A stretch of DNA of 64,000 nucleotides from Scenedesmus sp. ARA3 (taxonomy: Eukaryota > Chlorophyta > Chlorophyceae > Sphaeropleales > Scenedesmaceae). The notes beneath the pieces were generated by a model. It had not been told where the DNA came from. It saw nothing but the letters and a program-made list of their open reading frames with translations, and did no database searches. Of this stretch, positions 53,822 through 64,000 are shown piece after piece; position 1 is the stretch's first letter, and each line of letters starts with the position of its first letter. The position numbers and the translations under genes are program-made. The stretch spans positions 62,001 to 126,000 of the forward strand of contig RWJK01001732.1 of assembly GCA_004335835.1 (NCBI GenBank). The letters run 5' to 3'.

Positions 53822-56800
53822 CTGCAGGCGTTCAGCATTGTGGGCTGGCTGGATGTGCTGTCAGCAAAGGTGGGGAAGCTACAACAACAGCATTATGTGG
53901 CTCGTCCCATTCCACTCCAGTTACAGATATTTTGAGTGCAGTATGGTGCTTGTTTTTGTTTTTTCTTGGGCCGTGCATGTACGTGGTTGTCAGCGACTTG
54001 GTTGTGTAGTTGCACAGCAGCGGCCATCTCTAGCAGCAACAAGCACTGATGTTAGTGATTGCGACAGCTGCAGATGAGCCCGCACTTGTGTTGTGTGTAG
54101 GATATGCATAACACTGTGTTGCTGATCGCTGTGCAGGTGCGCTTTGGCATGTGGATGGGTTCTGTCATGCCTCAGTTCACGCCTTGGGACGAAGTTTCGC
54201 ACACACATCTTTGCCTTCATTGTGGGTTGCAGTGGCTGTCCCAGAACCTGCTGTAAACACCTGCGTTGAATGGTATATCGCAGGTGCGCTTCGGCATGTG
54301 GATGGGTGCTGTCATGCCCCAGTTCACTCCCTGGGACGAAGTCTTCCACACACATCTGATACTGCTTTAGACGTCCACTGACTGTCTCAAAACCTTCATT
54401 TACATCATATACATTGCAAATACATTGCAGGTCCGCTTGGCCTTGTGGATGGGCGCTGTCATGCCCCAGTTCACGCCCTGGGACGAAGTCTTCCACACCC
54501 GCAGCGGCGCAGCACTCCGCAAACAGCAGCAGCAGCAGCAGCAAGGCAGCAATGCGGTGGACTGGGATGCCTTTGCATCTGCTGGTGCTGCTGCTGGCGC
54601 TGCGGTGCACCTGCGGCGGCTGAGTCATCCGCTGCTGCTGGCTGACTACTTGGAGGAGCGGCAGCAGCTGGAGCGGCAGGCACGGATGGCTGGCTATGCG
54701 GCTGTCGGCAGCAGCAGCAGTGAGGGCGGCGGCAGCAGCAGCAGTGGCAAGAAGATCAGCAGCAGGATGCTGGGCACTCGCAAGGAGGTGCTGTACAAGT
54801 GAGTGAATCTGATGGCAGCTATTGTGTGCACCGTGCACTGTGGGGGTTGCATCAGGTTTCATGTATGGGCAGTTTGGCTGCAAGCATGTGCTGGCGGATT
54901 AGGAGCGGCAGGCGAGGATGGATGGCTATGCGGCTGCCAGCAGCAGCAGCAGCAGCAGCAGTGAGGGTGGCAGCAGCAGCAGCAGCAGTGGCATGAAGAT
55001 CAGCAGCAGCATGCTGGGCACTCGCAAGGAGGTGCTGTACAAGTAGGTGATGTTGTTGCTGTTCATATTGCTCACCCTGCAGTATTGAGCTGGTCAAGCC
55101 TGCTTGCTTATCTTGCTGCTGATGCAGGCGCTGGCTGGTACAATGCATGCGTGATACATCAGCATAGTGAGCAATCAGTAGCAGCATCTACCGCAATCTG
55201 GGCTCGCTGTAGCGGTGAATTTCCGCAACCCTCTGTGACCGATCACCTGCAACTCCTGTTTGTCCCTCACTGCTGCAGGCAGATGGGCCTCGACTTTGAC
55301 AGCAGCAGCAGCAGCGGCAAGCAGCAGGCAGCCAACCCGCAGGAGGCCCTGGCAGCGCTGAAGCCCCCGCGGCCGATTGAGCTCGTGGCACAGCCTGAGA
55401 CAAGCGTTGTCGTCATCACAGGTGCGTGCGTCATGTGCCCTGCCTCACTGTTCAGCCCACAGCATGTTTGTTTGAGGCATAGCCGATAGCGCTGAAACTG
55501 CCGCGGCCTATTGAGCTCGTGGCGAAGCCTGAGACAAGCGTCGTTGTCATCACAGGTGTGTTACAGATCCGCTTCTTTGACATGCATAGGTGTAGCAGTT
55601 GTTTGTGTATGTGGGCCGCCGTATGTACCTGTGGAGGCGCTGGCAGCGCTGAAGCGTCCGAGGCCTATTGAGAACGTTGCGCAGCCCAAAATAAGCGTGG
55701 TGGTCATCACAGGTGTGAGCAGCAGTAGTGCGTAGTAAATGAGCCTGTGGTGTGAGAAGGTGTCACATGCCATCAGGCATGAAAGCGTCACATGAAGGTG
55801 TCACATGCCATCAGGCATGAAAGCGTCACATGAAGGTGTCACATGTCATCAGGCATGAAAGCGTTGGGCCTTGCGGCCTGCATGGCCAGCGCCGTGCTGC
55901 TGCTGTCCGCACAGGCCCCTGCAGTTGCATGTGCCTCGGTTTCCCCTTCCAACTACTGGCATCAAAAGCCTGTCTGACGCACAAAACCAAAGCATTCAAA
56001 CTGCATGTATCACGTAATCATACCTTGCAGGTCCCAACATCAGCGGCAAAACCGCAGCCATGAAAGCCTTCGCCTGGCGGCATGCATGGCCAAGGCCAGC
56101 CTGCTGCTGCCTGCACAGGCCCTCTGTGTGCTTCATTGCACTCACGCACACAAACCTCACCTCTCAAACGCTTTTACTATGCATGCAGGCCCTAACACGG
56201 GTGGCAAGACAGCAGCCATGAAAGCGTTTGGCCTGGCTGCCTGCATGGCCAAGGCCGGCCTGCTGCTGCCTGCACAGGCCCCTGCGCGCCTGCCCTGTTT
56301 CAGCTGCGTGCTTGCTGACATTGGCGACGAGCAGAGCCTGACGGCCAATTTATCTACTTTCAGCGGGCACATCAAGAGGTGAGGCGCAAGCATTGAGGTT
56401 TTGCAGTGCGCAGGTTGTTGCATTGCGCAGGGGCAGGCCCCTGCGCGCCTGCCGAGCTTCAGCTGCGTGCTGGCTGACATTGGCGATGAACAGAGCCTCA
56501 CCGCAAACTTGTCGACATTCAGCGGGCACATCAAGAGGTGAGGCGCAAGCATTGAGGTTTTGCAGTGCGCAGGTTGTTGCATTGCGCAGGGGCAGGCCCC
56601 TGCGCGCCTGCCGAGCTTCAGCTGCGTGCTGGCTGACATTGGCGATGAGCAGAGCCTCACCGCAAACTTGTCGACATTCAGCGGGCACATCAAGAGGTGA
56701 GCCGGCAGCTGGGTCTCCACTAGGGTTTTGTGGTCTCCGAGTAGTCAGGGATGTGACGAGGAGGGCTGTTTTGGGCTGGCTGACATTGGCTTCAGCGTGA

Positions 56801-56932
56801 TTGCCAAGCTGTCAATGTTCAGCGGCCACGTCAAGCAATGAGGCTGTAGGTATCACCTTCACCTGCTGTGGGAGTACACGCTGCCCGCTTTCTTGCTGCT
56901 TTTAACGGGCCTGCAACTCAATGGTCGCCAAC

Positions 56933-56973
<41 letters not shown>

Positions 56974-59900
56974 AGAATCTCCGCGCTGCGTGCTGAGGCT
57001 GACGGCCGCTCGCTGCTGCTGCTTGATGAGCTGGGCACAGGCACCGACCCTGTGGAGGGTGCTGCACTGGGACAGGCGCTGCTGCAGCAGCTGATCAAAG
57101 GTGAGCAGGCAGTTTCTGTGATGTTCTCGTTCATTGGATGTGTCATTGCTTGCTGCTGCTGGATGAGTTGAGCTACAGGCACTGAGCCTGTGGAGGGCGC
57201 TGCACTGGGTCAGGCACTGCTGCAGCAGCTGATCAAGGGTGAGGCTTTGTTGAATTGTTCAAATTGAAATTGTCAGCATCATGCTATGCTTTATTTTTGT
57301 TGACCCACTCCCGTCCGCGCTTTGACCTGGCCCTTCATGTGTGCAGGCGGCATCGGCAACGGCGCACGCACCATTGCCACCACGCACCGCAGCACCATAT
57401 GCGGGCCTAACTCGCATATCTGTTTTGGCTTATCATTGTCTTCGCTTGCCTCTTTGCTGTGTGATTGCAGGCGGCATCGGCAATGGCGCGCTCACCATTG
57501 CCACCACACACCACAGCATCATGACGCAGCTCAAGTTTGAAGATCCGCGAGCTGAGAACGCCAGCGTGGAGTTTGACGAGGAGGCACTGGCACCAACATA
57601 CAAGCTGCTCTGGGGCGTGCCAGGTGCGGCAATGGTTTAGTAAGTCTGGTGCTGGGTTAAGATTCAGCACGTCCTGAGTCTGCCAGCGTTGTAGTTTGAT
57701 GAAGAAGCGCTGGCGCCAACCTACAAGCTGCTTTGGGGTGTGCCAGGTGCGTTAAGAACAACGCAAGCATGAGAGTGGTTGAGCGTTTAGCATGGCACTG
57801 CACACGCAAGCGTGCAGTTTGGTAAGGACGCGCTGGCGAGAACCTACAAGCTGCTTTGGGCATGCCAGGTGGGTGGACGGTTCAGCTGGTATGGCGTTTT
57901 GTCTGGTTTTAGCCTGGCCTGGAATATCAGTGTGGAATTCGATGAGGAAGCGCTGGCACCAACCTACAAGCTGCTCTGGGGAGTACCGGGTGGGTGAAGG
58001 GTTAAGCAGGTCTGGTGCTAGCCATGGGTGGATGTTCAGCCGGTCTCGCGCTGTGTGTGGTTTCAGCCTGGCCTTCGAACGCCAGCATGGAGTGTGACGT
58101 CTGTCGCTAGGTTGGCGTTGACCATAGTCCTGAGAATGCCATCTTGGAGTCTAACAAGGAGGCACCGGCTGGCTTATATATGTACAAGCTGCTCCAAGTC
58201 ATGCCAAGTACGTGAGTATGGGCGTGCGCTCTAACACCAAAGCCTGTACATAAGTTGCATGTTCCCATCGTTTGCCTACTTGCAGGCCGCAGCAATGCAC
58301 TCAGCATCACAATTAATATGTCGCTATTGGAGCTAATGGCAAAGGTTTGAGCGCTGACACCGCCCTGCTGCGCTGCCCTCGCCATTGCCAATTTGAATTT
58401 CCTCAGGTCGCAGCAATGCCCTCAACATCGCTTCACGCCTGGGCCTGGACCCCACTATCGTGGCGGCTGCGCGGCAGCGGCTAGCTGCTGTGCAGCGAAT
58501 GTGCTGCTGCCTAAAATCATTACTGCCTGTTTCACAGGTCACGAAGTACAAACCTCCAATGTTACCCATGCCGTCATGACGCGATTCTGAATCGAAATGT
58601 CAAGGGCTGAGCAATCACCCGCCCCTCCTGCTGTGCTTCTCTTGCCGGTGCCGATTTGACTCGCCGCAGGCCGCAGCAATGCGCTCAACATCGCGTCACG
58701 CCTGGGGCTGGATCCCACCATCGTGGCGGCTGCAAGGCAGCGGCTGGCTGCTGGTGTTGCTGCTGCCAACAGCGCGATTGAAAAATTGGAAGGCGTGCAG
58801 GAGACGCTGCGGCAGGCAGATGCGGCTGCATTCGCTGTAGAGGCAGACCTGCAGCAGACAAAGGTGTGCTGAGGTGTCTGGGATGCCGTTTTTTTTTTGC
58901 ATGACCCAGCTCTCAGCGCTCTGACATCAACCTGCATTACTGCTCTGCACTGCTTCATTGCTGGGCTTCTGCATTGCTGCAGCTTCACTGCTGCATCGCT
59001 GCCCTCACTAAGTCGGCTGCAAGGTTTGCAGCAGTATGTTTGTCACATTGTAGCAGGAGGATTGTCATCAAAGAATGATAATCACCTTTTTCCTGCTGGC
59101 TGCTAGTGATGCCGTCAAAGTCATCTTCATGTACCCAAACTCCTCTGCTATGCTGCTGCTCTATGCTGCTGCTCTGCTATGCTGCGCTATGCTGCTGCTC
59201 TTGCAGACGCGCCTTGAAGGAGTGAAGCAGCTAGTAATCTCCACGCAGCAAGGAGTAGCCATGAAGCGAGCAGCAGCAATCCGCGAGGTCCAGTCAGCTG
59301 CCAGAGCCCTGCTGAAAGCCCTAAAGCTCGAACGCAAGGCACGCTTTAAAGGCAACACCAGCAGCAAGATCGGACGCCAGCTGGACCTCGCCATGGGCGA
59401 CGACATGTTACAAACCGGTCAAAGTAACAGTCAAAGTAACACATCAGTGACAAGTGCGGCGATCAGCCTGGATGCGGCGATGGAGTCGTTCAGGGCTTTG
59501 GAAGCCAGCAGTGCGGGCGGCAGCAGTGCATTTGCATATGATGCGTTGCTGCAGCAGCGGCGGCAGCAGCAGCAGCAGCAGTGGCAGCAGCAGGAGGAGT
59601 GGGTGCAGGACTGGGCCCGGCTGCTGGAGAAGGCTCGCAGCACACTACGGGAGAGCCTGGCAAGCAGCAGCAGCAGCAGTGTTGGTGTTGCTGGCGGAAG
59701 TTTGGAGGAGGATTATGAGGCGGACGTGGAAGCTGAGCTGCAGGTAAGCCTGTTTGAGTGTTTTTCACCTATGTTCAGCATTTACTGTTCCATTCTGACC
59801 TGCTTATTTGGAAGCGCCAGCAGCATTCGCAGGCCAGTGATTGTTGATGGCCCGGTTGCTTGCTTGAGAAGGCTCGCGGCACGCTGCGGGAGAGCCTGGC

Positions 59901-62900
59901 AAGCAGCAGCAGCAGCAGTGTTGGTGTTGTTGGCAGCAGTGTGGAAGAGGGTTATGAGGCGGAGGTGGAAGCTGAGCTGCAGGTGAGCATGCTTTGTATA
60001 TGTTACTATACTTCACTTTACTCTACTTCACAAATTTGGGATGTCATGTAACATCTTTATGGCATGTTGCTGGTTAGAGCCTTAGCTATGGCACGCCTGC
60101 GACTGGCGAGAAGTGCACAGCTGCTGACATCATGTGAACCCGCCCTTGATGGAGCCGCCATTGTCCATTTGTCCACAGTGCGCCTGGATCGAACGGCGCA
60201 GAGGCATGCCGCGCAGCAGGCGCTTGTGCTATCATTGTTGTCGCCCATTGCTGCCAGTCTTGTCACCCGTCGCCGTATTGCTACCAGTGTTGTCACCCGC
60301 CGCGCTTTTCTGCCTTGCAGGCGCTGGCAGCCAAGGCGGCACAGAGGGACGCTGCACAGCAGGCAGAAATCGCCGCAGCGCAGCAGCTGATTGAGTCTCA
60401 GTTCAAGGCCATCACAGCAGCAGCAGCAGCGACGGATGCAACAAGCCAGGATGCTCTTGATGCTGCGATGGACGCTGTACAGAAGCGCAAGCTGTCAACA
60501 GATGAGGCGGTGGGTGGCGTGGCTTTGGAGTTGTCGCATGCAGCAGCTGGTGTCTCGGGAACTGTTTGATGCTGGCGTGTCTCTGGTAGAAGAAGCACTG
60601 GAGCCATCGTCAACACGCATTTGACACTTTATTCCATCTGCATTGTATGCCACAGGTGTACCAGCAGCTGATTGCTGCTGGCGCGTGCCTGGTCGGTGCC
60701 GGTTATCGTAAACGCTCATTTGTGACTGTTATGTTTTATCCGTATTGTGTGCTGCAGGTGTCTCATGATGGGTCTGCTGATGGCGTGTCTCTGTAGAAGA
60801 GGCGCTGGATCCATTCACACCCCCCAATGCAGGCCCTTGGTCTTCTGTCTGCTTGGCGTGCTGCAGGTGCCGCAGAGCTGTGCTGCTGGCGTGTCTCTTG
60901 TAGGACCACCCTGTCGTTGTTGCTTTCTCAAAGCCGTTGTGCTGCACCCGCATTGCGTGTCCCAGGAGCTGTCTGCTGCTGGCGTGGCTCTTGGTGGTGC
61001 CCACTATGGCAAACTACTACTTACGGCTGTTATGCTGCACCCGCATTGTGTGCCGCAGGTGTCCCAGGAGCTGTTTGCTGCTGGCGTGTCGCTGGTAGAA
61101 GCGGCACATATCACATTGGCATATACCAACTATATACCAAGCCCCTAATATCATACTCGCTTTGTGGCTGCAGGTGTCTCAGGAGCTGTTTGCTGCCGGC
61201 GTGTCGCTGGTAGAAGAGGCGCTGGAGGCAGACCAGCAGCTGGCAGCGCTGATGGCGGCCAACGGCGCTGCACAGCAGGCGCAGGCAGCAGCACAGGCAC
61301 AGGAGGCAGCCAGGTGAGTGGACAATACTTCGCTTCAAAACTGCTGCGTTTGAAAGAGCGGCCAGCGCGCTGGGCACAATCCGCTTCTCGAGCACAGGAT
61401 TCAGCTAGTGCACGCAGCATTTTTTCGTTACTTTGAGCCGTGAATGTGACAGTGTGAGGCGGCAGTGGAAGAGGCACTGGAGGCAGACCAGCAGCTGGCA
61501 GCGCTGATGGCGGCCAACGGCGCTGCACAGCAGGCACACGCTGCTGCACAGGCAGAGGCGGCAGCGAGGTGTGTTTTGATTATTTTATGTATGCGATCTT
61601 TGATATTGCATAGCTGGCAGCGCTGATGGCGGCTGGTGGCGTGGCGCAGCAGGCACATGCAGCAGCACAGGCAGAGGAGGCAGCAGGTGAGTGGACCATA
61701 CTCCGCTTCAAACCTGCTGCGGCCGCGCGGAGCACACAACGCTTGTCGGGCAGAGGAGCCAGCTAGTGCACGAAGCTAACGTTTTCCAACATGACGTTCC
61801 ATTTGTGTTTTTTCGTTACTTTGAGCCGTAAACCTGACAGTTTGAGGGGGCAGTGGAAGAGGCACTGGAGGCAGACCAATTTGTGAGTCAATAGCGATAG
61901 GCAGACCAGCAGCTGGCAGCGCTCATGGCTGCTGGCGGTGCTGCACAGCAGTCACAGGCAGCTGCACAGGCAGAGGAGGCAGCTAGGTGAGTTTTTGTTG
62001 ATTTTTTTGTAGATGTGAATTTTTGAATTCTTTATAAAGATGTGAAGTTTGTGAGTCAATAGCAATAGGCAGACCAGCAGCTGGCAGCGCTGATGGCGGC
62101 TGGTGGCGCGGCAGCACACGCAGAGGAGGCGCATGTGGCAGCACACGCACAGGAGGCGGCTAGGTGAGGTTCATTAAGGTATTACGAGTGTGATCTTTGT
62201 GTTTTCATAGCAATAGGCCGATCATCAGCTAGCTGCAGTGATGGCAGTAGGAGACGCGGCACAGCAGGCACACGCGGCAGCACAAGCAGAGGCGGCAGCC
62301 ATGTGAGTTCATCGCTTCGAAGCACTGTGGGAGCGCATAGCAGAAAGCCCCGGTCCAGCAGGGCACCTGGTGCAGCTAGCAGCACTGTTTGCGGCTGGCG
62401 GTGCTGCACAACAGGCGCCGGCTGCTGCCTCAGGCAAAGGAGGTGAGTACAGTGAGTACCTTTGTCAGGTGGCATCACCACACACGTCTTACCCTGAGCC
62501 AGCAAACTTTTCGTTGTCGTTACTTTGTATGTTGCGGCCTAGGGTAACAGCCGGTTCGAGCTGCTGCATGGACCGGAGCCTGCGGCTGTGCTTCTGATGC
62601 ATGCTGACTTAGTACTGCTGCTGCTGTTGTTCTTGCTGTCGTGTTTTATGTGTACATGCAGGCAGCAAGCTGAGCAGGCAATGCTAATGGCAGCAATGGA
62701 GTCAGAGCTAGAGCAATGGGACATAGACGCATTGCTGCAGCCAACACAGCAGCAGCAACAGGAAGAGGAGGCAGCTGCTGCTGCAGCAGCGGCAGCTGCA
62801 AAGGCAGATGCGGAAGCAGCAGCGACAGCAGCGGCAGCAGAAGCTGTGCAACAGCAGCAGCAGCAGTTGGAGATGGTGCGTGCATTTGAGGATCTCATGC

Positions 62901-63270
62901 TAGGCTTGGATGATGAATGGGGCTCATCAGTAGCAGGCAGCAACAGCAGCAGCAGCAGCAGCAGTAGCAGTAGCAGTTCAAGTAGTAACAGCAATAGCAG
63001 CAGCAGCAGCAGCAGTAGCAGCAGCAGCAGCAAGAGCAGCAGTCAGACGACACCACAGCTCAGTCAATTACACAAGCCAGCAGTCAAACAGCAGCCGCAG
63101 CAGCAGCAGCAACACCAGCAACAACAGCAGGCATACGATTCAGCCAGTGTGCCTGTGGCAGCTGCAAACACGCCTGCTTCTGGCCTGCTAGATGATTTGA
63201 TGGGCGATGTAGCAGCCTTTGAGGCAGGTCTAAGCCTGAAGAAGCAACCAAAGCAGCAAAAACAGCAGAC

Positions 63271-63310
<40 letters not shown>

Positions 63311-63356
63311 CGCACGACGCCAGGCTCAACCGCTGCAGCACCTCCAGCAGCAACAA

Positions 63357-63390
<34 letters not shown>

Positions 63391-63458
63391 CCCATCTAGT
63401 GACCTGCTGGATGAACTGATGGACGGCATTGCAGCCTTGGAAGGTGACGCACAGCAGA

Positions 63459-63497
<39 letters not shown>

Positions 63498-63526
63498 CAA
63501 AGACAAGCCAGGCTTCAGGCAAGAAG
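48561..63526 (+). CDS. MUTS2: MutS2 family ATPase, probably plastid-targeted (3' end not reached)
   Basis: Seventeen exons join in phase to 1338 codons: 48561-48985, 50032-50180, 50765-50949, 51650-51767, 52509-52582, 53310-53426, 53828-53869, 54431-54798, 55279-55421, 56189-56378, 56976-57100, 57471-57623, 58670-58863, 59207-59743, 60321-60509, 61174-61313 and 62662-63526. A Ser/Arg-rich N-terminus of about 70 residues looks like a plastid transit peptide. Then come [14 protein letters not shown] (MutS2 start), GWLDVLSAK and MPQF (core/lever), Walker A GPNTGGKT (about 541-548), [18 protein letters not shown], Walker [14 protein letters not shown] and TIATTHH. Bacterial MutS2 acts on recombination intermediates and stalled ribosomes; plant forms are organellar. 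Already far longer than the usual 780-900 aa because of Gln/Ala/Ser tracts in exons 8, 14 and 17. No Smr domain is visible yet; exon 17 ends AAG|GTGAGC, so more exons should follow. Confidence 0.92.
49075..49200 (+). repeat. Downstream copies of the MutS2 exon 1 donor edge
   Basis: 49085-49132 repeats codons for [15 protein letters not shown] followed by GTGGGTCTTGTGG, matching the exon 1 end at 48985 and its intron start. A shorter piece (GCCGTGCCTGTGGCAGCGCA) follows at about 49157. Confidence 0.8.
49791..49985 (+). repeat. Two upstream copies of the MutS2 exon 2 acceptor edge
   Basis: GGCCATGCTTGCCCTGGA plus codons for a [23 protein letters not shown] segment recurs at 49792 and 49913; the functional exon starts at 50032. 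CTG runs precede each acceptor. Confidence 0.9.
50380..50735 (+). repeat. Upstream copies of the MutS2 exon 3 acceptor edge
   Basis: Acceptor plus codons for [21 protein letters not shown], whole or partial, recurs at about 50385, 50500 and 50640 before the real exon at 50765. The copy at 50640 is nearly identical to the functional one for about 65 bases. Confidence 0.88.
51010..51290 (+). repeat. Downstream copies of the MutS2 exon 3 donor edge
   Basis: Segments for [19 protein letters not shown] and a GTGGG donor recur at about 51013-51068 (with a TAG) and 51230-51284. The real edge is at 50949. Confidence 0.85.
51518..52256 (+). repeat. Exon 4 edge copies of MutS2 on both sides
   Basis: One acceptor-edge copy ([17 protein letters not shown]) lies at 51520-51575, before the real exon 51650-51767. 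Three donor-edge copies (YPGE...[11 protein letters not shown] then GT) lie after it at about 51903-51960, 52038-52096 and 52168-52254. The flanking spacers are also repeated with a period of about 130 bases. Confidence 0.88.
52655..53580 (+). repeat. Exon 5 donor-edge and exon 6 edge copies of MutS2
   Basis: 52672-52720 and 52795-52840 repeat the exon 5 end (GSSVG-GLTFIW.. AQ then GTGAGG). 53038-53125 repeats the exon 6 start ([12 protein letters not shown]), and 53181-53210 is a fragment of it. 53503-53573 repeats the exon 6 end ([20 protein letters not shown]) with a GTGAGG donor. Confidence 0.85.
54137..55050 (+). repeat. Exon 8 edge copies of MutS2
   Basis: Two acceptor-edge copies ([20 protein letters not shown]) lie at about 54137 and 54284, before the real exon at 54431. 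One donor-edge copy ([11 protein letters not shown] to [10 protein letters not shown] then GTAGGT) lies at about 54902-55043, after the real edge at 54798. The upstream copies read RFG where the functional exon has RLA. Confidence 0.88.
55485..56130 (+). repeat. Exon 9 donor-edge and exon 10 acceptor-edge copies of MutS2, plus a 40-base repeat
   Basis: 55488-55555 and 55636-55711 repeat the exon 9 end ([23 protein letters not shown]). A 40-base unit with GTCACATGCCATCAGGCATG occurs about three times at 55765-55862. Degraded Walker A-edge copies follow at about 55850-55920 and 56032-56120 ([13 protein letters not shown] in place of [13 protein letters not shown]). Confidence 0.85.
56400..56840 (+). 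repeat. Near-identical donor-edge copies of MutS2 exon 10
   Basis: 56379-56538 and 56539-56698 are tandem units of about 160 bases that differ at almost no positions. Each repeats [19 protein letters not shown] to TFSGHIKR plus a GTGAG donor. A third, decayed unit ([17 protein letters not shown]) ends near 56840. The real edge is at 56378. Confidence 0.92.
57170..58510 (+). repeat. Edge copies around MutS2 exons 11, 12 and 13
   Basis: 57175-57240 repeats the exon 11 end ([19 protein letters not shown]). 57348-57400 repeats the exon 12 start ([16 protein letters not shown]). 57690-57747, 57815-57870 and 57930-57992 repeat the exon 12 end ([18 protein letters not shown]), with a weaker piece near 58140-58205. 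58286-58345 and 58407-58495 repeat the exon 13 start ([22 protein letters not shown]). In every case only the innermost copy fits the frame. Confidence 0.88.
59860..59985 (+). repeat. Downstream copy of the MutS2 exon 14 donor edge
   Basis: 59862-59982 repeats codons for [20 protein letters not shown] to EAELQ with a GTGAGC donor. The real edge is at 59743, with GTAAGC. Confidence 0.9.
60540..61105 (+). repeat. Six upstream copies of the MutS2 exon 16 acceptor edge
   Basis: GCAGGTGTC-type acceptors with codons for [15 protein letters not shown] recur at about 60547, 60656, 60758, 60866, 60959 and 61058 before the real exon at 61174. The period is about 100-110 bases. Copies decay with distance; the closest is almost perfect. 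Confidence 0.9.
61455..62440 (+). repeat. Six downstream copies of the MutS2 exon 16 donor edge
   Basis: Segments for [20 protein letters not shown] and AAQAEEAAR followed by GTGAG-type donors recur at about 61486-61570, 61612-61688, 61875-61988, 62071-62165, 62216-62304 and 62370-62442. The real edge is at 61313. Unit lengths vary from about 75 to 200 bases. Confidence 0.88.
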
Positions 63527-64000
63527 GTGAGCCTTCTTGGATTAGTTGCAACACTGTAGGGCGGTTATACGAAGAATGTGAGGTGCGCCCTCGAGACATA
63601 AGCACTACACGTGACAAACACAGTATGGCAGCTGTACCCTGGTCCTTTGTGCACCAGCCTCATGACAATGGCCGCAGATCATCACATAGTGTGGGCAATG
63701 GGTATGATGATGATTATGATGCCGGTACAGTGTTGTACAACGTGAAGCTGCTGACATTGCAGTGCGCCTCACCTGCGCTGGCGCACGCACTGCCTGACTT
63801 TGATGCAGGGCAAGCGAGGCATCAGCTTCAAATTCTTCTGATGAGGCCAGGCATGAGCAAAGGCCCAAAAACCTGCAGCTGATGAGGCTAGCCATGAGCA
63901 AAGGACCTGCAGTTGCTGTCTTAGCCTGCAGTGCATATCCTTCCCAGTGTATAGGATGCTGAGGTGCACTGCGTGTCGCTGAAACAACAGCTGCTGTAGC
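63527..64000. other. Start of MutS2 intron 17 or further exons
   Basis: Begins with GTGAGC after exon 17. Continuing the frame without splicing would end at a TAG after LGLVATL (63557-63559), giving a possible alternative C-terminus of 1348 aa. Later open frames (63583-63882) have no recognisable domain. AGGCCAGGCATGAGCAAAGG and AGGCTAGCCATGAGCAAAGG near 63844 and 63886 are short tandem copies. Confidence 0.45.

Noticed and set aside
48561..63526. Recombinant or bacterial origin for MutS2
   Set aside because: It has many spliceosomal introns with the same edge arrays as its neighbours and an organelle-type N-terminus, so it is a resident nuclear gene.
1..64000. tRNA and rRNA genes
   Set aside because: No cloverleaf with A and B boxes and no conserved rRNA segment was noticed on either strand; a dedicated scan was not possible.

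Overview
The window looks like nuclear DNA from a green alga, probably a chlorophycean such as a Haematococcus- or Dunaliella-type volvocalean. The lineage is inferred, not proven. The genes are split by many spliceosomal introns (GT-AG, two of them GC-AG). CAG/CTG repeats are everywhere. One gene encodes a MutS2 protein with a plastid-targeting-like N-terminus. There is no operon structure, and I found no rRNA, tRNA or CRISPR. One 50-base run of N (26052-26101) marks an assembly gap inside a CTG tract.

Layout: (1) 2-880 +, C-terminal part of a flavin amine oxidase-like protein, followed by two decayed copies of its 3' end; (2) 2983-6149 -, an MPPED-type metallophosphoesterase in five exons; (3) 8147-11029 -, Mediator subunit MED10 in four exons, reading frame complete (129 aa); (4) 11671-13835 +, a CAMK/CDPK-like protein kinase in four exons (370 aa), divergent from MED10; (5) 13.8-19.7 kb, no recognisable gene; (6) 19694-30260 +, a cationic amino-acid transporter in twelve exons (577 aa); (7) 34429-36564 + and 42619-44547 +, two paralogous Gln/Ser/Ala-rich proteins about 8 kb apart; (8) 48561-63526 +, a large MutS2 in at least seventeen exons that runs past my last confident exon. 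The stretches between are full of minisatellites.

The main discovery is architectural. Nearly every intron of these genes carries tandem, decaying copies of the exon edge it touches. Copies of an exon's 5' edge (acceptor plus exon start) are stacked upstream of the real exon. Copies of its 3' edge (exon end plus donor) are stacked downstream. Only one copy of each edge gives an exon that keeps the protein and splice phase intact. Assembling those copies gives continuous frames for MED10, the transporter and MutS2. Acceptors are commonly preceded by (CTG)n ending in CTGCAG, whereas coding exons carry CAG in the sense strand. The introns seem to have grown by tandem duplication across splice junctions, leaving dozens of decoy splice sites.
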